NCBI GenBank assembly: GCA_049516395.1
Contig: JBEKTD010000005.1
Location: 143,533 to 207,532, forward strand
Direction: 5' to 3'
Length of the DNA stretch: 64,000 nt
DNA from: Fen-1362 sp049516395
GTDB lineage: Bacteria; Planctomycetota; Phycisphaerae; Sedimentisphaerales; Anaerobacaceae
Shown: in pieces, positions 30,696 to 40,149 of the stretch
Layout: every line of letters begins with the position of its first letter
Numbering within the stretch: the stretch's first letter is position 1
Program-made: the position numbers and the translations under genes
Notes under the pieces: model-generated
Told to the model about the DNA's origin: nothing
Database searches by the model: none
What the model saw: the letters and a program-made list of their open reading frames with translations, nothing else

Positions 30696-32569
30696 TGTCA
30701 CACAGGCACACTTCTACAAAAACCAAAACTACGACAAGAAGAATCGAATTATTGGCGCCAGCGAAGGACACGGCGACGGCGATAACAGCTGTCAGGTGCG
30801 GTGCGGACGCGGTCTATATGGGGGCGCAACGCTTCGGGGCACGCGAGGCGGCGTATAACACCGTCGAATCAATAAAGCAGGTCGCGGACTTCGCTCATCA
30901 GTATTACGCGAAGGTCTATGTTACGCTGAATACGCTCTTGAAGGATGATGAGCTTGCGCCGGCGGAGATGATGATTGGCCAGCTTTACAAAATCGGAATC
31001 GATGGCCTGATTATCCAGGATACGGGGTTGCTGGAACTGGATTTACCCCCCCTGCCTATAATCGCGAGCACACAAATGAATAACGATACGCCTGAGAAAG
31101 TGATATTTTTGCAGAGCATCGGCTTTTCGCGGGCGATATTAGCAAGAGAACTGACGCTGGAACAAATCAGACAAATCCGCGAGGCGACGACAATCGAGCT
31201 TGAATTTTTCATACACGGGGCGATGTGCGTTGGGGCAAGCGGACAGTGCTATATGAGCTACGCAATCGGCGGGCGAAGCGGCAACCGCGGACAATGCGCA
31301 CAACCGTGCAGAAGGATTTACAGCGTCAAAGACCAGCAGGGGAACATAATAGCCAAAGGCAGACACTTATTGTCAGTGAAGGATTTGAATTTATCCGAGC
31401 ATCTGGAAGAGCTGATTGACGCGGGGGTTGATGCGTTCAAGATTGAAGGGCGACTGAAAGACGCCGCATACGTCGCGAATGCCGTGAGTTTTTATCGCAG
31501 GCAACTGGATGAAATCATAGCGAAAAATAAACTCAAACGCGCATCATCGGGAACAACTCGAATTGATTTTGAGCCGAATCCGGAGAAGACGTTTAATCGC
31601 GGATTTTCCGATTACGGCATTACGGGCAATAAGGCTAATCTGGGCTCAATTGATACGCCCAAATCGATAGGCGAATTTGTGGGCACGGTAACGGAAACGG
31701 GCAAGGATTACTTCGTTATCGATGGCGAAGAGGAGATGCATAACGCGGACGGACTTTGCTTTTTTGACAGACAGAAAAATTTAGCAGGGACGGTCATCAA
31801 TCGGGTTGAGGGCGGGAAGATTTATCCGCAAAAGATGCAGGACATAAGCAATGGGCAAAAGATTTATCGTAATTACGATTACGAATTTTATCGCAAATCG
31901 TCGGGCCAATCGGCAGAACGCAAAATCGGGTTATCGATGGTTATGCGAGAGTCGGCTGATGGTTTGATTCTGAGCGGGACGGATGAGGATGGTAATGAGG
32001 CAAGGGTGGAAATAAGCGGAGATAAGCAGCCAGCCCTGAAAAAAGAGCAGGCAAGGCAGACGATAATTACGCAGTTAAGCAAACTCGGAAATACGATTTT
32101 TGAATGTTTAGAGGTACGAGTAGATACGCAGGATGTTTATTTTCTGCCCATATCACGATTGAACGCGGCGAAACGGGAGATGGCGGAGAAAATGCTTGAG
32201 GCAAGAGAAACGAATCGGCCTCGCGCGGCTGGTCATATCCTGAAAAATGACGTGCCCTACCCGCATAAAACTTTGGATTTCAGAGGCAACGTGCTAAACA
32301 AAAAGGCAGAGGCGTTTTACCATCGCCACGGCGTGGAGACAATCGAGCCGGCGGCGGAGTCGGGGCTGGATTTATCGGGACAGGTTGTAATGACGACAAA
32401 ATACTGCCTGCGACAGGAATTGGGGTTATGCGGCGGACGAGATGCAAAAACGCATACGGAACCGATGATTTTGCTGGACGAGGACGACAGAGAATACGAA
32501 GTAAACTTCCGATGCGGCAAATGCGGTATGGAAATAATTTTTGGGCGCAAAAAACAACCCCCGACATAA
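30695..32569 (+). CDS. Peptidase U32-family protein (RlhA/TrhP-like RNA hydroxylation type)
   Basis: 624 aa from the ATG at 30695. RIELLAPAKDTATAITAVRC starts the TIM-like barrel; the U32 signature LEFFIHGAMCVGASGQCYMS and then GNRGQCAQPCRRIY supply the cysteines proposed to hold an Fe-S cluster. The C-terminal half extends the core with beta domains and ends with a second Cys motif (YCLRQELGLCGG, FRCGKCGME). Characterised relatives (RlhA, TrhP) hydroxylate cytidine in 23S rRNA or uridine in tRNA rather than cutting protein. Its stop codon lies in the terminator hairpin. Confidence 0.88.
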   Translation: MSHRHTSTKTKTTTRRIELLAPAKDTATAITAVRCGADAVYMGAQRFGAREAAYNTVESIKQVADFAHQYYAKVYVTLNTLLKDDELAPAEMMIGQLYKIGIDGLIIQDTGLLELDLPPLPIIASTQMNNDTPEKVIFLQSIGFSRAILARELTLEQIRQIREATTIELEFFIHGAMCVGASGQCYMSYAIGGRSGNRGQCAQPCRRIYSVKDQQGNIIAKGRHLLSVKDLNLSEHLEELIDAGVDAFKIEGRLKDAAYVANAVSFYRRQLDEIIAKNKLKRASSGTTRIDFEPNPEKTFNRGFSDYGITGNKANLGSIDTPKSIGEFVGTVTETGKDYFVIDGEEEMHNADGLCFFDRQKNLAGTVINRVEGGKIYPQKMQDISNGQKIYRNYDYEFYRKSSGQSAERKIGLSMVMRESADGLILSGTDEDGNEARVEISGDKQPALKKEQARQTIITQLSKLGNTIFECLEVRVDTQDVYFLPISRLNAAKREMAEKMLEARETNRPRAAGHILKNDVPYPHKTLDFRGNVLNKKAEAFYHRHGVETIEPAAESGLDLSGQVVMTTKYCLRQELGLCGGRDAKTHTEPMILLDEDDREYEVNFRCGKCGMEIIFGRKKQPPT

Positions 32570-32583
32570 AAATGTCAGGGGTT
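32556..32583. terminator. Bidirectional terminator between converging genes
   Basis: AACCCCCGACAT (32556-32567) pairs with ATGTCAGGGGTT (32572-32583) with one C/A mismatch and an AAAA loop. An A-rich stretch precedes it, so it can end both the U32 gene (+) and the L21 gene (-). Confidence 0.75.
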
Positions 32584-32592
32584 ATGGATTGT

Positions 32593-32922
32593 TTAGGATT
32601 CGATTTTGTCGATAGTAACGCGGAGGTATTTCTGGCGGTGGCCGGTCTTCTTGTTGTAATTTTTGCGTCTGCGGAAATACTGGGACTGAATCTTCTCGCC
32701 CTTAACAACCGCTTGTTCCGCCGAGGTCTTGAATGAGGCGATAACCTTTGCGCCTGCGAGATATGGGGTGCCAATTTTGACATCCTTGCCATCGCTAACG
32801 AGCAGGACTTTGCCAAGTTCGATATTTTTCGCGTCCGGGGCGACAGCCGTAAGCTCGATATCGAGCGATTCGCCCTGTGCGACTTTATATTGTTTACCGC
32901 CTTGTTCGATTACTGCGTACAT
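32593..32922 (-). CDS. rplU: 50S ribosomal protein L21
   Basis: 109 aa starting MYAVIEQGGKQYKVAQGESL, the hallmark of bL21; the C-terminal half has RRRKNYNKKTGHRQKYLRVT. The frame continues upstream to 32949 but homology starts at 32922. In most bacteria rpmA (L27) follows at once; here the next gene is the convergent U32 protein, so L27 must be encoded elsewhere. Confidence 0.96.
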   Translation of the reverse strand: MYAVIEQGGKQYKVAQGESLDIELTAVAPDAKNIELGKVLLVSDGKDVKIGTPYLAGAKVIASFKTSAEQAVVKGEKIQSQYFRRRKNYNKKTGHRQKYLRVTIDKIES

Positions 32923-33144
32923 TTCAAGCACTCCGACGTTCAAATTCAAACATTCGTAAAAGCTAAGTATTATAGCAACTGCGGTATTGCAGTAAAGGGA
33001 AATTTAGTATATTTTTAGAGCAAGCGGCTTGCCAAGGTAATTAGGCAATCAGGTCATCAGGAAACCAGGACGCCCTGATACCCCGATAACCTGATTATCT
33101 GGTAACCTGAATTACACAGTGATACTTCTTTGAGGAACAAAAAT

Positions 33145-33978
33145 ATGCAGATAGCAATAATAGGCGACAGGATGATGGGCATCGAGGAGGTAGGCAGCGA
33201 ACACCTTGACCGGGGGATATTCTTCGGCGACGGGGTTTATGAGGTGCTGAGAAGCTATAACGGCAAGATATTCGCGATAGACGACCATTTCACACGGTTT
33301 GCCAACAGCTTGAAGGCGATTGAGATAACGGGCGTTGACGTGGACCAAATCTGCTCGAAGGTTCTCAAGGCATTTGAGAAGGCGGGGATTGCCAACGCCA
33401 AGATTTATTTTCATATCACCCGCGGCTCAGGTATGAGAGACCATTTGCCGGCGGCGGATTTGAAGCCGAATTTCTTTTTGACTATTACGGAACTGAAGGA
33501 TAACCCGAAGCTCAAAAACGAAGGCGTCGCGGTATCGACGTATCCCGATATCCGCTGGAAAAGATGCGATATAAAGTCGCTGAATTTACTGCCCAACGTC
33601 CTCGCCAAGGGCGACGCGGACAAGAAGGGTGCATGGGAGGCCGTATTTGTTGATGATAACGGTATGATTACGGAGGGGTCGTCTTCTGCATTTTTCGGGA
33701 TTGTTAAAGGCAAATTGCGCACGTCGCCTCTCAAGGCCAATATTCTGCCCTCGATAACACGCAAATTCGTCGAGCTGGCAGCGAAGAACATCGGGCTTGG
33801 AATTGTCGAAAAATCGCTGACGCCCAAAGAGGCAGCAGTCGCGGATGAGCTGTTTTTGGGGGTAACGACCAAGGACATAATCCCGGTCGTTAAATTCGAC
33901 GGCAAAATAACAGGCGATGGCAAACCCGGCAAATGGACGAAGGCGTTAATGGAAGAGTTCAGAAAGTTCACCGCATAA
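33145..33978 (+). CDS. PLP-dependent class IV aminotransferase (BCAT/D-amino acid transaminase type)
   Basis: 277 aa from the ATG at 33145 (GAGGAACAAAAAT upstream; another ATG at 33130 is in frame). DRGIFFGDGVYEVLRSYNGK, ITRGSGMRDH, the lysine that binds PLP in CDIKSLNLLPNVLAK, and MITEGSSSAFFGI followed by VTTKDIIPVV. The FGDGVYEV and RGxGxR pattern points to D-alanine transaminase-like or 4-amino-4-deoxychorismate lyase-like members as well as IlvE; the exact substrate is open. Stand-alone gene after a spacer. Confidence 0.87.
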   Translation: MQIAIIGDRMMGIEEVGSEHLDRGIFFGDGVYEVLRSYNGKIFAIDDHFTRFANSLKAIEITGVDVDQICSKVLKAFEKAGIANAKIYFHITRGSGMRDHLPAADLKPNFFLTITELKDNPKLKNEGVAVSTYPDIRWKRCDIKSLNLLPNVLAKGDADKKGAWEAVFVDDNGMITEGSSSAFFGIVKGKLRTSPLKANILPSITRKFVELAAKNIGLGIVEKSLTPKEAAVADELFLGVTTKDIIPVVKFDGKITGDGKPGKWTKALMEEFRKFTA

Positions 33979-34004
33979 GATGACAGAGGATAGTTCAATT
34001 GAAT

Positions 34005-34562
34005 ATGCCTGCAACTGCCATTCAAATACCGCTGCTCGGCTGCGTCCATTTCTTTCAATCCCCAAGGGCCAAACACCTGCGTATTACCATCAGGCATGAT
34101 AAAACTATCAGGGTTACTATCCCCCGAAGGGGCAATCTGCACCAGGCAAAGGAATTCCTGCTTTCAAAAACTTCATGGATTCAAAAACACCTGCAAAAAA
34201 TAGACCAGTATGCCGATTTGCGGGCGATTGGCGATTCGAGTATTGACCTTGAAAAGGCGCGAGCCTACCTGTTCAATCGTCTCAACTACTTTGCGGAAAA
34301 GTATAACTTCTCCTACAATCGAGCGGTCTTTCGTCGTCAGAAAACAAGATGGGGAAGCTGCTCAAGTAAGAATAATATCAATTTGAATATAAAGATAGCT
34401 GCGCTGCCGGAGCGGTTGCAGGATTATGTCCTTCTGCATGAGTTAGTGCATACTAAGCATAAGAACCACGGCAGAAAATTTTGGGCGGAGATGAACAGGT
34501 TAGTAGGAGATGCCAGAAAGTTGAGAAAAGAAATGAGGAAGTACAGATTGATAGTGCGATGA
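34005..34562 (+). CDS. YgjP-like zinc metallopeptidase (SprT/WLM type)
   Basis: 185 aa. The C-terminal part contains VLLHELVHTKHKNHGRKFWA with HELVH and a third His, the zinc site of the YgjP/M48-like family, preceded by RRQKTRWGSCSSKNNINLNI, the family's W-G-S-C-S block. Start codon set at 34005; a TTG two codons upstream is in frame. Physiological substrate is unknown. Confidence 0.88.
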   Translation: MPATAIQIPLLGCVHFFQSPRAKHLRITIRHDKTIRVTIPRRGNLHQAKEFLLSKTSWIQKHLQKIDQYADLRAIGDSSIDLEKARAYLFNRLNYFAEKYNFSYNRAVFRRQKTRWGSCSSKNNINLNIKIAALPERLQDYVLLHELVHTKHKNHGRKFWAEMNRLVGDARKLRKEMRKYRLIVR

Positions 34563-34719
34563 AAGTTTTAGCCACAGAGTTTTTGAGCCACAGAGCACAC
34601 AGAGGACACAGAGGTTATTTATTCCCGAAGGTTGATTGAGGTTTGTTTTAATCGGAATTAGTTGTCAATTATGCTGATTGATAGTATGCTGTATTGACCC
34701 GAGGAAAGGCGGGCGAAAA
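34563..34719. repeat. Spacer with CCACAGAG repeats
   Basis: AGCCACAGAGTTTTTGAGCC, ACAGAGCACACAGAGGACAC (34569-34611) is almost the same as the spacer before the siroheme gene (29889-29930). No other feature seen. Confidence 0.7.
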
Positions 34720-36237
34720 ATGAAAACGTCAAGTGCATACAAAACCCTTGGGGATAAAGACAAGCAATTTCTGTCGGACATAGCAAAACAAGTGGCTATG
34801 CTGGTCGCCGAACCCCAAAAGATGGGTTATTTCCGAAAACAGTTATCCGAGTTTGCGGATAAATGGACAGCATACGAAGCCACGAAAGGAGCAGAACGCA
34901 AAGGAAAATGGCAACCTTCAATGGGGAGACCAAGCAATCCACTGTGGGCGATTTGGCCGCGAAATGCCGGAGCAAGCAGTTTCCCCGACTTTGGGGATAT
35001 TCCACCAGTGCTTGGCGGTTATGCTATTTTAGCAGCCATTCACGATAATGTCCTGCCACACTGCCCTTTGATAGCAAAAGGAATCATGCCCAAAGAGCTT
35101 TTCAACAAAATATGGCGAGACCTTGTAACTGGTGCAAATGAGGAATGTCGTGCTTTACCAATTATTACCCCCGATAAGATAATGGTTATTCCCATAACTA
35201 AAGTTGAAAACTTTTTGCAGAATGTAACCGATGACATCAAAAGCCATTTCCCCTCAAAGAAAAGTGCAACACAAAAGCTGGTTGCAATCGCCAACCTTGC
35301 CAGCACAAAGGCAGCAGAAACTCAAATATCCCCTATAGATACCGTTGTTAACGTCTTGGATGATTGTATTGGCCGAATCCACAATTGGTTTGAATGTAAA
35401 GGTATAAGGCCGGAATACTTAATACTAAACGCGCGAAATGAAGCGATAAAGATACAGGAAAAACTAAATGGAATAGGTACTCCCGCCGGAGAACCTGACT
35501 TTGCCAAAGATCTTGAGGAAATACGTCGGCGATTATCCGATTATAAGAATGAGCAGATTAAACAACGCTTGCGGGTTATCGAACAGCGCGTCATAGATGT
35601 ACTAACGTTTACTAATTATCCTAACGCAAGTCCGCCCTCTGCGCTTCTTGGCAATATGAAAGAGGAACTGGAAGGATTAAGGGCCGACTTGGTTTGCTGG
35701 ACAGGGGAGAAAAATCAGGCCGATCTTGCCAGTATAAAACCCGCAGAAACAAAGCATAAAGCTACTCCTACGACAATAATTAACATAAATAAATTGGGGG
35801 TATTGGGGGACATTCAAAAAGTAGAAACATTACAGACTGGTGATAATGCCCATGCATATAGGCATATGAAGGGTAAAGAAGGTGAAAAGGGGATTCTTGA
35901 ACCCAAGCCGCCAGAATTTCTTCAAAAACTTCTGTGGGTGTTGAAGCATGGAAGAAACCATTGGAAACTTATACTGTTAGCGGCAATTATCTTACTTTTT
36001 TTAGCAGCCATTACATCGTTCTTCGTCCCTTATATAAATAGTCGCATAAGGTCAGATGTCAATCCACCAACAAGAATACAAGCACTTCCACAACCTCAGA
36101 AACCCCACAGGAACAGCGTAGAGCCGACACATATATTAAAAGAACCGGTTATTAGTAAACAACAATTGATTGGAATTCCCGATTTGGTAAATGAACCGAA
36201 TAAAGGCGGGCGAGATACAAACAACTCAAATAAATAG
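34720..36237 (+). CDS. Hypothetical protein with one C-terminal transmembrane helix
   Basis: 505 aa from the ATG at 34720 (GAGGAAAGGCGGGCGAAAA upstream). Mostly helical; residues ~255-330 are charged and coiled-coil-like (LEEIRRRLSDYKNEQIKQRL). ININKLGVLGDIQKVETLQT (near residue 375) is a short beta-rich segment, then comes a transmembrane helix (WKLILLAAIILLFLAAITSF, ~424-445) and a polar, Pro/Asn-rich tail. No family recognised. The base composition is more AT-rich than the neighbours and it stands alone between repeat spacers and the converging aas-like gene, so recent acquisition is possible. Confidence 0.7.
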   Translation: MKTSSAYKTLGDKDKQFLSDIAKQVAMLVAEPQKMGYFRKQLSEFADKWTAYEATKGAERKGKWQPSMGRPSNPLWAIWPRNAGASSFPDFGDIPPVLGGYAILAAIHDNVLPHCPLIAKGIMPKELFNKIWRDLVTGANEECRALPIITPDKIMVIPITKVENFLQNVTDDIKSHFPSKKSATQKLVAIANLASTKAAETQISPIDTVVNVLDDCIGRIHNWFECKGIRPEYLILNARNEAIKIQEKLNGIGTPAGEPDFAKDLEEIRRRLSDYKNEQIKQRLRVIEQRVIDVLTFTNYPNASPPSALLGNMKEELEGLRADLVCWTGEKNQADLASIKPAETKHKATPTTIININKLGVLGDIQKVETLQTGDNAHAYRHMKGKEGEKGILEPKPPEFLQKLLWVLKHGRNHWKLILLAAIILLFLAAITSFFVPYINSRIRSDVNPPTRIQALPQPQKPHRNSVEPTHILKEPVISKQQLIGIPDLVNEPNKGGRDTNNSNK

Positions 36238-36271
36238 TCGTTTTCCCCCGTAATTTTGTGCCTTTTCGTGG

Positions 36272-38896
36272 CTATTGTTTCAGGAGTTGCTTTAATGCCC
36301 TGTAATCAGTTTTACCGGTGCCCAATAAGGGAATCTGGTCGAGTTTAATTACCCGGCGGATACTGTGCAGACCTGAGAGGCCTGCGGCGCGGATTTTATT
36401 GTTGGCTTCCTCACGTTCGAGATTACGAGAAGTAAACAAGACAAGCTCTGGCTGTTCGGCTTCGGTTGCTTCGACCGCAAGAGTCGGGCCTTTGTCCCCT
36501 TCCGATGGAAAAGCAGATTCGAGAATTGATTCGATGGCGGGCAGGGAAATCATTTCGCCGCCAAGTTTGGCAAATCTTTTGAGCCGGCCCTGGAAGGTCA
36601 TCAATCCATCCTGGTCGATGCAGACGATATCGCCAGTGTTGTAGTATTGTTTGCCTTCGATTTCGACGAAAGGCGAGTTTCCTGAATAATTGAGATAACC
36701 GGAGAAAACGCTTGGGCCGCGGACGAGGAGGATGCCGGTGGCGGGCGGAGAAAGCAGCTTCAATGATTCAGGATGAAGCAGGAGGCAATCGAGCGAGGGA
36801 AGGAGTTTACCTATGGAGAAGGGTTTTGGGTCGTTTTCATTGTTGAGCGATATAACGGGGGAACATTCGGTAACGCCATAGCCCTCGAAGATTGCGGCTT
36901 TTTTGCATTTCGCGGCGAGGGCATCATAAACCTGTTTGGGACATTTTTCCGCGCCGGTCACGGCGAAACGCAGGGTATCGAGCTGCTCATGGGTTGCGAT
37001 GCGGACAATGCCGCCCAGAAACGTGGGCGTGCCGACAAGAACGGTAACGCCATAAGCCTCGATGATTTTGGCGAGGGTATCGGATTCGGTAGGATTGGCG
37101 TAATAGACGGCCTGCCCGCCGATGATGATGGGGAGCACAATGGTAATGGTCAGGCCGAAGGAATGGAACGGGGGCATAAAACCGATAATGCGGTCTGTTT
37201 CGTAAATTTTGACCGTGGCAAGCACATCGCGTATGTTGGCAAGTATATTTGCGTGCGAAAGCGGGACGGCTTTGGGAAGGGTTTCGGAGCCGCTTGTGAA
37301 AAGGATGGCGGCGGTCTGGGGGACTTTGGCGTTACGCAGAGAGGCCCAGGACAAATGGGCGGTGAGCCAGGCGATTAGTTTGCGAGTCCGGGAGATTTTG
37401 CCGCTCAACTGTTCGAGAAAACAAAACCGTTCGGTAACGGCTGAGAGGTCAATACCCTGCAAAGTGATTCTGCCAACGAGGGCCGAGCTGGTGAGGATGT
37501 GTTTTACACCCACGGCGTCGAGCGAAGCGATGATATTCCTCGGGCCGGCGGTCCAGTTGACCATAACGGGGACTTTTTCGGCGAAAAGCGTCGCAAGATA
37601 GAGGATATCGGCAGTAACGGAGGCGGGCAGCATTATACCGACGCGGTCGCCTTGGAGCTGTTTGATAAGCGGGCGAAGAACAAGACAGGCGGTAATGATG
37701 TCACGGTATGATTTTGCGCCGGCAATCTGGTCGGCAATAACAATATGGTCCGGCTGACGCGCGGCCCGCATAAGGAAAATATCGGTAATAGAATCGCCGG
37801 GGGGCACCGATGCACGGGTTTGGGGGTGAGGCCTGAACCACCCTGCCGGGACCGGCTTAATGGAAATCGTCGTAAGATAGACAAACTGCCCGCAGGCGGC
37901 GAGCATAACGTCGCCGATTGTCTGCATCGCGTCGGCATCGGCCTGGCGGGAGCCGAATTCTTTTTCGAGCCAGAGGAGCAAATCGGTGCGAGCCAAACTG
38001 TCCATACCCAAATCAGCGGCGAGACGGTCGGTCTCCTTGAGGTTCGATATCCCTGTTTTTTCGGACATATACGTCATAACAATCTGCCGAGTCGCTGCGG
38101 GGATTTTCGAATAATCGGACTGCAACGTCGGGGGCGTCGGCTCAGGGACAACGCGAACGCCGCCCTTTTCCCAGAGCGTATAGGGGACATAGGTATTTGG
38201 CAGAGCATCGGCGTTATAAAAATCTTCGATGAAACGATTGAAAGTATTACGGTCCGCATTTCGAGGGAAGTCGGGCGGCTCGTAAAATTCGATTGTGATT
38301 TCCCTGCGAGGTGCAAAGAAAATAAAACTGGCGAGCAACTGCAAAATGCCTTTCAGCATAACCGGCGTCACAAACGGCTCTTTGCCCGACGCACGACTGA
38401 AGGAACTGCCCCAAAAACCGCGTGTGCGGACAAGAACGATGCGGACATCGGGACAACTTTTCAAAATCCGCTCGACGGAACTGTTTGCGCCAAGCGATTC
38501 TTTGTAACTACGACATACTCTTCCTGCCGGCCACAACAAAAGGTTTTCGCCCTGTTTAAGCCCATTAATCGTCTCATCGAGGACTTTTTCAATCTCGGTC
38601 ATGGCCGAGGGGCCATATTTTTCGATACTCGGGACGGTTCGCACGCCCCACCTGTGGGCAAAGAAACCAATAAGAGGCCTCTTGACCTGATCGACGTCGC
38701 CGAAGCCGTGAGGCGAGAAACGCTTCTGAAGATATGTATAAAGGATAATGGGGTCCATAAGGGCGGGGTGATTCGGCAGAAAAACAATTCCGGCCTTTCC
38801 CTTCGCCTCGATTGCGTCGAGACCGACGAGGCGTATTCGGTAACGCAACCAAAGGAGGAACCTCGATATCAATATCATCCCATCATCAATAAGCAT
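36272..38896 (-). CDS. PlsC acyltransferase - acyl carrier - AMP-dependent acyl-ligase fusion (Aas-like)
   Basis: 874 aa, three parts. Residues ~20-210: lysophospholipid acyltransferase with NHPALMD (42-48) and LLWPAGRVCRSY in place of the usual FPEGTR. Residues ~262-335: acyl carrier domain with DRLAADLGMDSLARTDLLLW, Ser300 being the phosphopantetheine site. Residues ~370-874: AMP-binding acyl ligase with AAILFTSGSETLPKAVPLSH, GYGVTECSPVIS and YYNTGDIVCIDQDGLMTFQG. E. coli Aas has the first and last parts only. Predicted to re-acylate lysophospholipids at the inner membrane using an internally carried acyl chain. Its start overlaps the end of the LplT-like gene by 11 bases. Confidence 0.87.
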   Translation of the reverse strand: MLIDDGMILISRFLLWLRYRIRLVGLDAIEAKGKAGIVFLPNHPALMDPIILYTYLQKRFSPHGFGDVDQVKRPLIGFFAHRWGVRTVPSIEKYGPSAMTEIEKVLDETINGLKQGENLLLWPAGRVCRSYKESLGANSSVERILKSCPDVRIVLVRTRGFWGSSFSRASGKEPFVTPVMLKGILQLLASFIFFAPRREITIEFYEPPDFPRNADRNTFNRFIEDFYNADALPNTYVPYTLWEKGGVRVVPEPTPPTLQSDYSKIPAATRQIVMTYMSEKTGISNLKETDRLAADLGMDSLARTDLLLWLEKEFGSRQADADAMQTIGDVMLAACGQFVYLTTISIKPVPAGWFRPHPQTRASVPPGDSITDIFLMRAARQPDHIVIADQIAGAKSYRDIITACLVLRPLIKQLQGDRVGIMLPASVTADILYLATLFAEKVPVMVNWTAGPRNIIASLDAVGVKHILTSSALVGRITLQGIDLSAVTERFCFLEQLSGKISRTRKLIAWLTAHLSWASLRNAKVPQTAAILFTSGSETLPKAVPLSHANILANIRDVLATVKIYETDRIIGFMPPFHSFGLTITIVLPIIIGGQAVYYANPTESDTLAKIIEAYGVTVLVGTPTFLGGIVRIATHEQLDTLRFAVTGAEKCPKQVYDALAAKCKKAAIFEGYGVTECSPVISLNNENDPKPFSIGKLLPSLDCLLLHPESLKLLSPPATGILLVRGPSVFSGYLNYSGNSPFVEIEGKQYYNTGDIVCIDQDGLMTFQGRLKRFAKLGGEMISLPAIESILESAFPSEGDKGPTLAVEATEAEQPELVLFTSRNLEREEANNKIRAAGLSGLHSIRRVIKLDQIPLLGTGKTDYRALKQLLKQ

Positions 38897-40148
38897 TTGG
38901 GTTTTTCTCCCGCAGCGATATTAAGAGCCAGCAGGCCACCGCCAACGTTAAAACCGCCGTAATGGCAAAACAATTGCTTGGCATTATATTCAGACGGGTA
39001 AAAATATAAAAGACCGCACCTGAAAGTAATATACCTATAAAGTCAGCAAAGTTCGATGAGGCAATCATTCTGCCTTTCATTTGGGGGGCGGGCCTGACCT
39101 GAACGAAACTGGTTACCGGAATACAAAATATCCCGCCTGCAATACCGAGGACAGCCAGTGCGGCTATGACGACCGGTTTGTGCGCAAACGAAGGTAAATA
39201 CGGAATAGCCGTCACCGCGAACATCGCAATGGCCATTACAACGCCCGAGGGGGCCAGCACCCGATACCATTTCTCGCCTTTTGCAATCAACGGAGCGAGC
39301 AAACTGCCAATACCAACTCCCACAAGCTCAATGACAATCAGGACACTGGTCATTGTCTTGGTAAGGCCGAACTGTGTCAAGCCCAGCGGATTAATAACAA
39401 GGATTTGCAGCGAGGCGGCGAACCAGAAAAAGGCCTTGGCGAAAATAGAATTAGCGAGCAGAGAATCGGTGCAGGTTTGAGCAAGCGTGATTACCGACTC
39501 CCAAGGCCCCTGCCGGGGGAAACGAGCTTTGGGTGAAGCGGCGGGAAATTCGGGGACAAAAAAGGATATCACAAACGTGATAAAAGCGACACTTAAGCCG
39601 ACTGTCGCGGCAAGAAACATACCGAGGGGAGCATCGCATACCATGCCTTTGATATCGAGGACAAGGCCTGCGCCGGCGATACCAAGCAATATCGCGATAT
39701 TGACGGCCGCGGCGATAATGCCATTTGCGGTAACGACATAGGCGGGAGGATATAGTTCCGGAATGATACCATTTATCGCGGGGCTAAAGACCGCGGCCTG
39801 AAGGCCGAGGATGAATACAGTAACTAAAATAATCGCCCAGCTATTCAGATAAAACCCGATGATTCCCAGAATATACGCGACGAAGGAGACGAGCTTAACG
39901 CCAATCACCACTGAGCGTTTCGAGAAGCGGTCCGCCAGGAAACCCGCGTAAGCGGCAAAAATAATAAACGGCACCGTAAACAGAACGGTAATATAACTCT
40001 GCATACGAGCCAGGCCCCAGGCCACAGCCAGAAGCATCACGCACTGGCGGCAAAAATTGTCGTTGAGCGTGCCGACAAAATATACCCCAACCATAGCGGC
40101 GAATTTGCGACGAGTGTTTTGGGGACATGTGTCGTTGGGCGTATCCAT
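38886..40148 (-). CDS. MFS transporter, LplT-like
   Basis: 420 aa with about 12 transmembrane helices. FVGTLNDNFCRQCVMLLAVA at the N-terminus and GLQAAVFSPAINGIIPELYP are as in lysophospholipid transporter LplT. LplT flips lysophospholipids into the cytoplasm for re-acylation by Aas; the direct overlap with the Aas-like fusion gene supports that role. It begins one base after the stop of the AtpZ-like gene, so it is in the same transcript as the end of the ATP synthase operon. Confidence 0.87.
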   Translation of the reverse strand: MDTPNDTCPQNTRRKFAAMVGVYFVGTLNDNFCRQCVMLLAVAWGLARMQSYITVLFTVPFIIFAAYAGFLADRFSKRSVVIGVKLVSFVAYILGIIGFYLNSWAIILVTVFILGLQAAVFSPAINGIIPELYPPAYVVTANGIIAAAVNIAILLGIAGAGLVLDIKGMVCDAPLGMFLAATVGLSVAFITFVISFFVPEFPAASPKARFPRQGPWESVITLAQTCTDSLLANSIFAKAFFWFAASLQILVINPLGLTQFGLTKTMTSVLIVIELVGVGIGSLLAPLIAKGEKWYRVLAPSGVVMAIAMFAVTAIPYLPSFAHKPVVIAALAVLGIAGGIFCIPVTSFVQVRPAPQMKGRMIASSNFADFIGILLSGAVFYIFTRLNIMPSNCFAITAVLTLAVACWLLISLREKNPNAY

Positions 40149-40149
40149 T

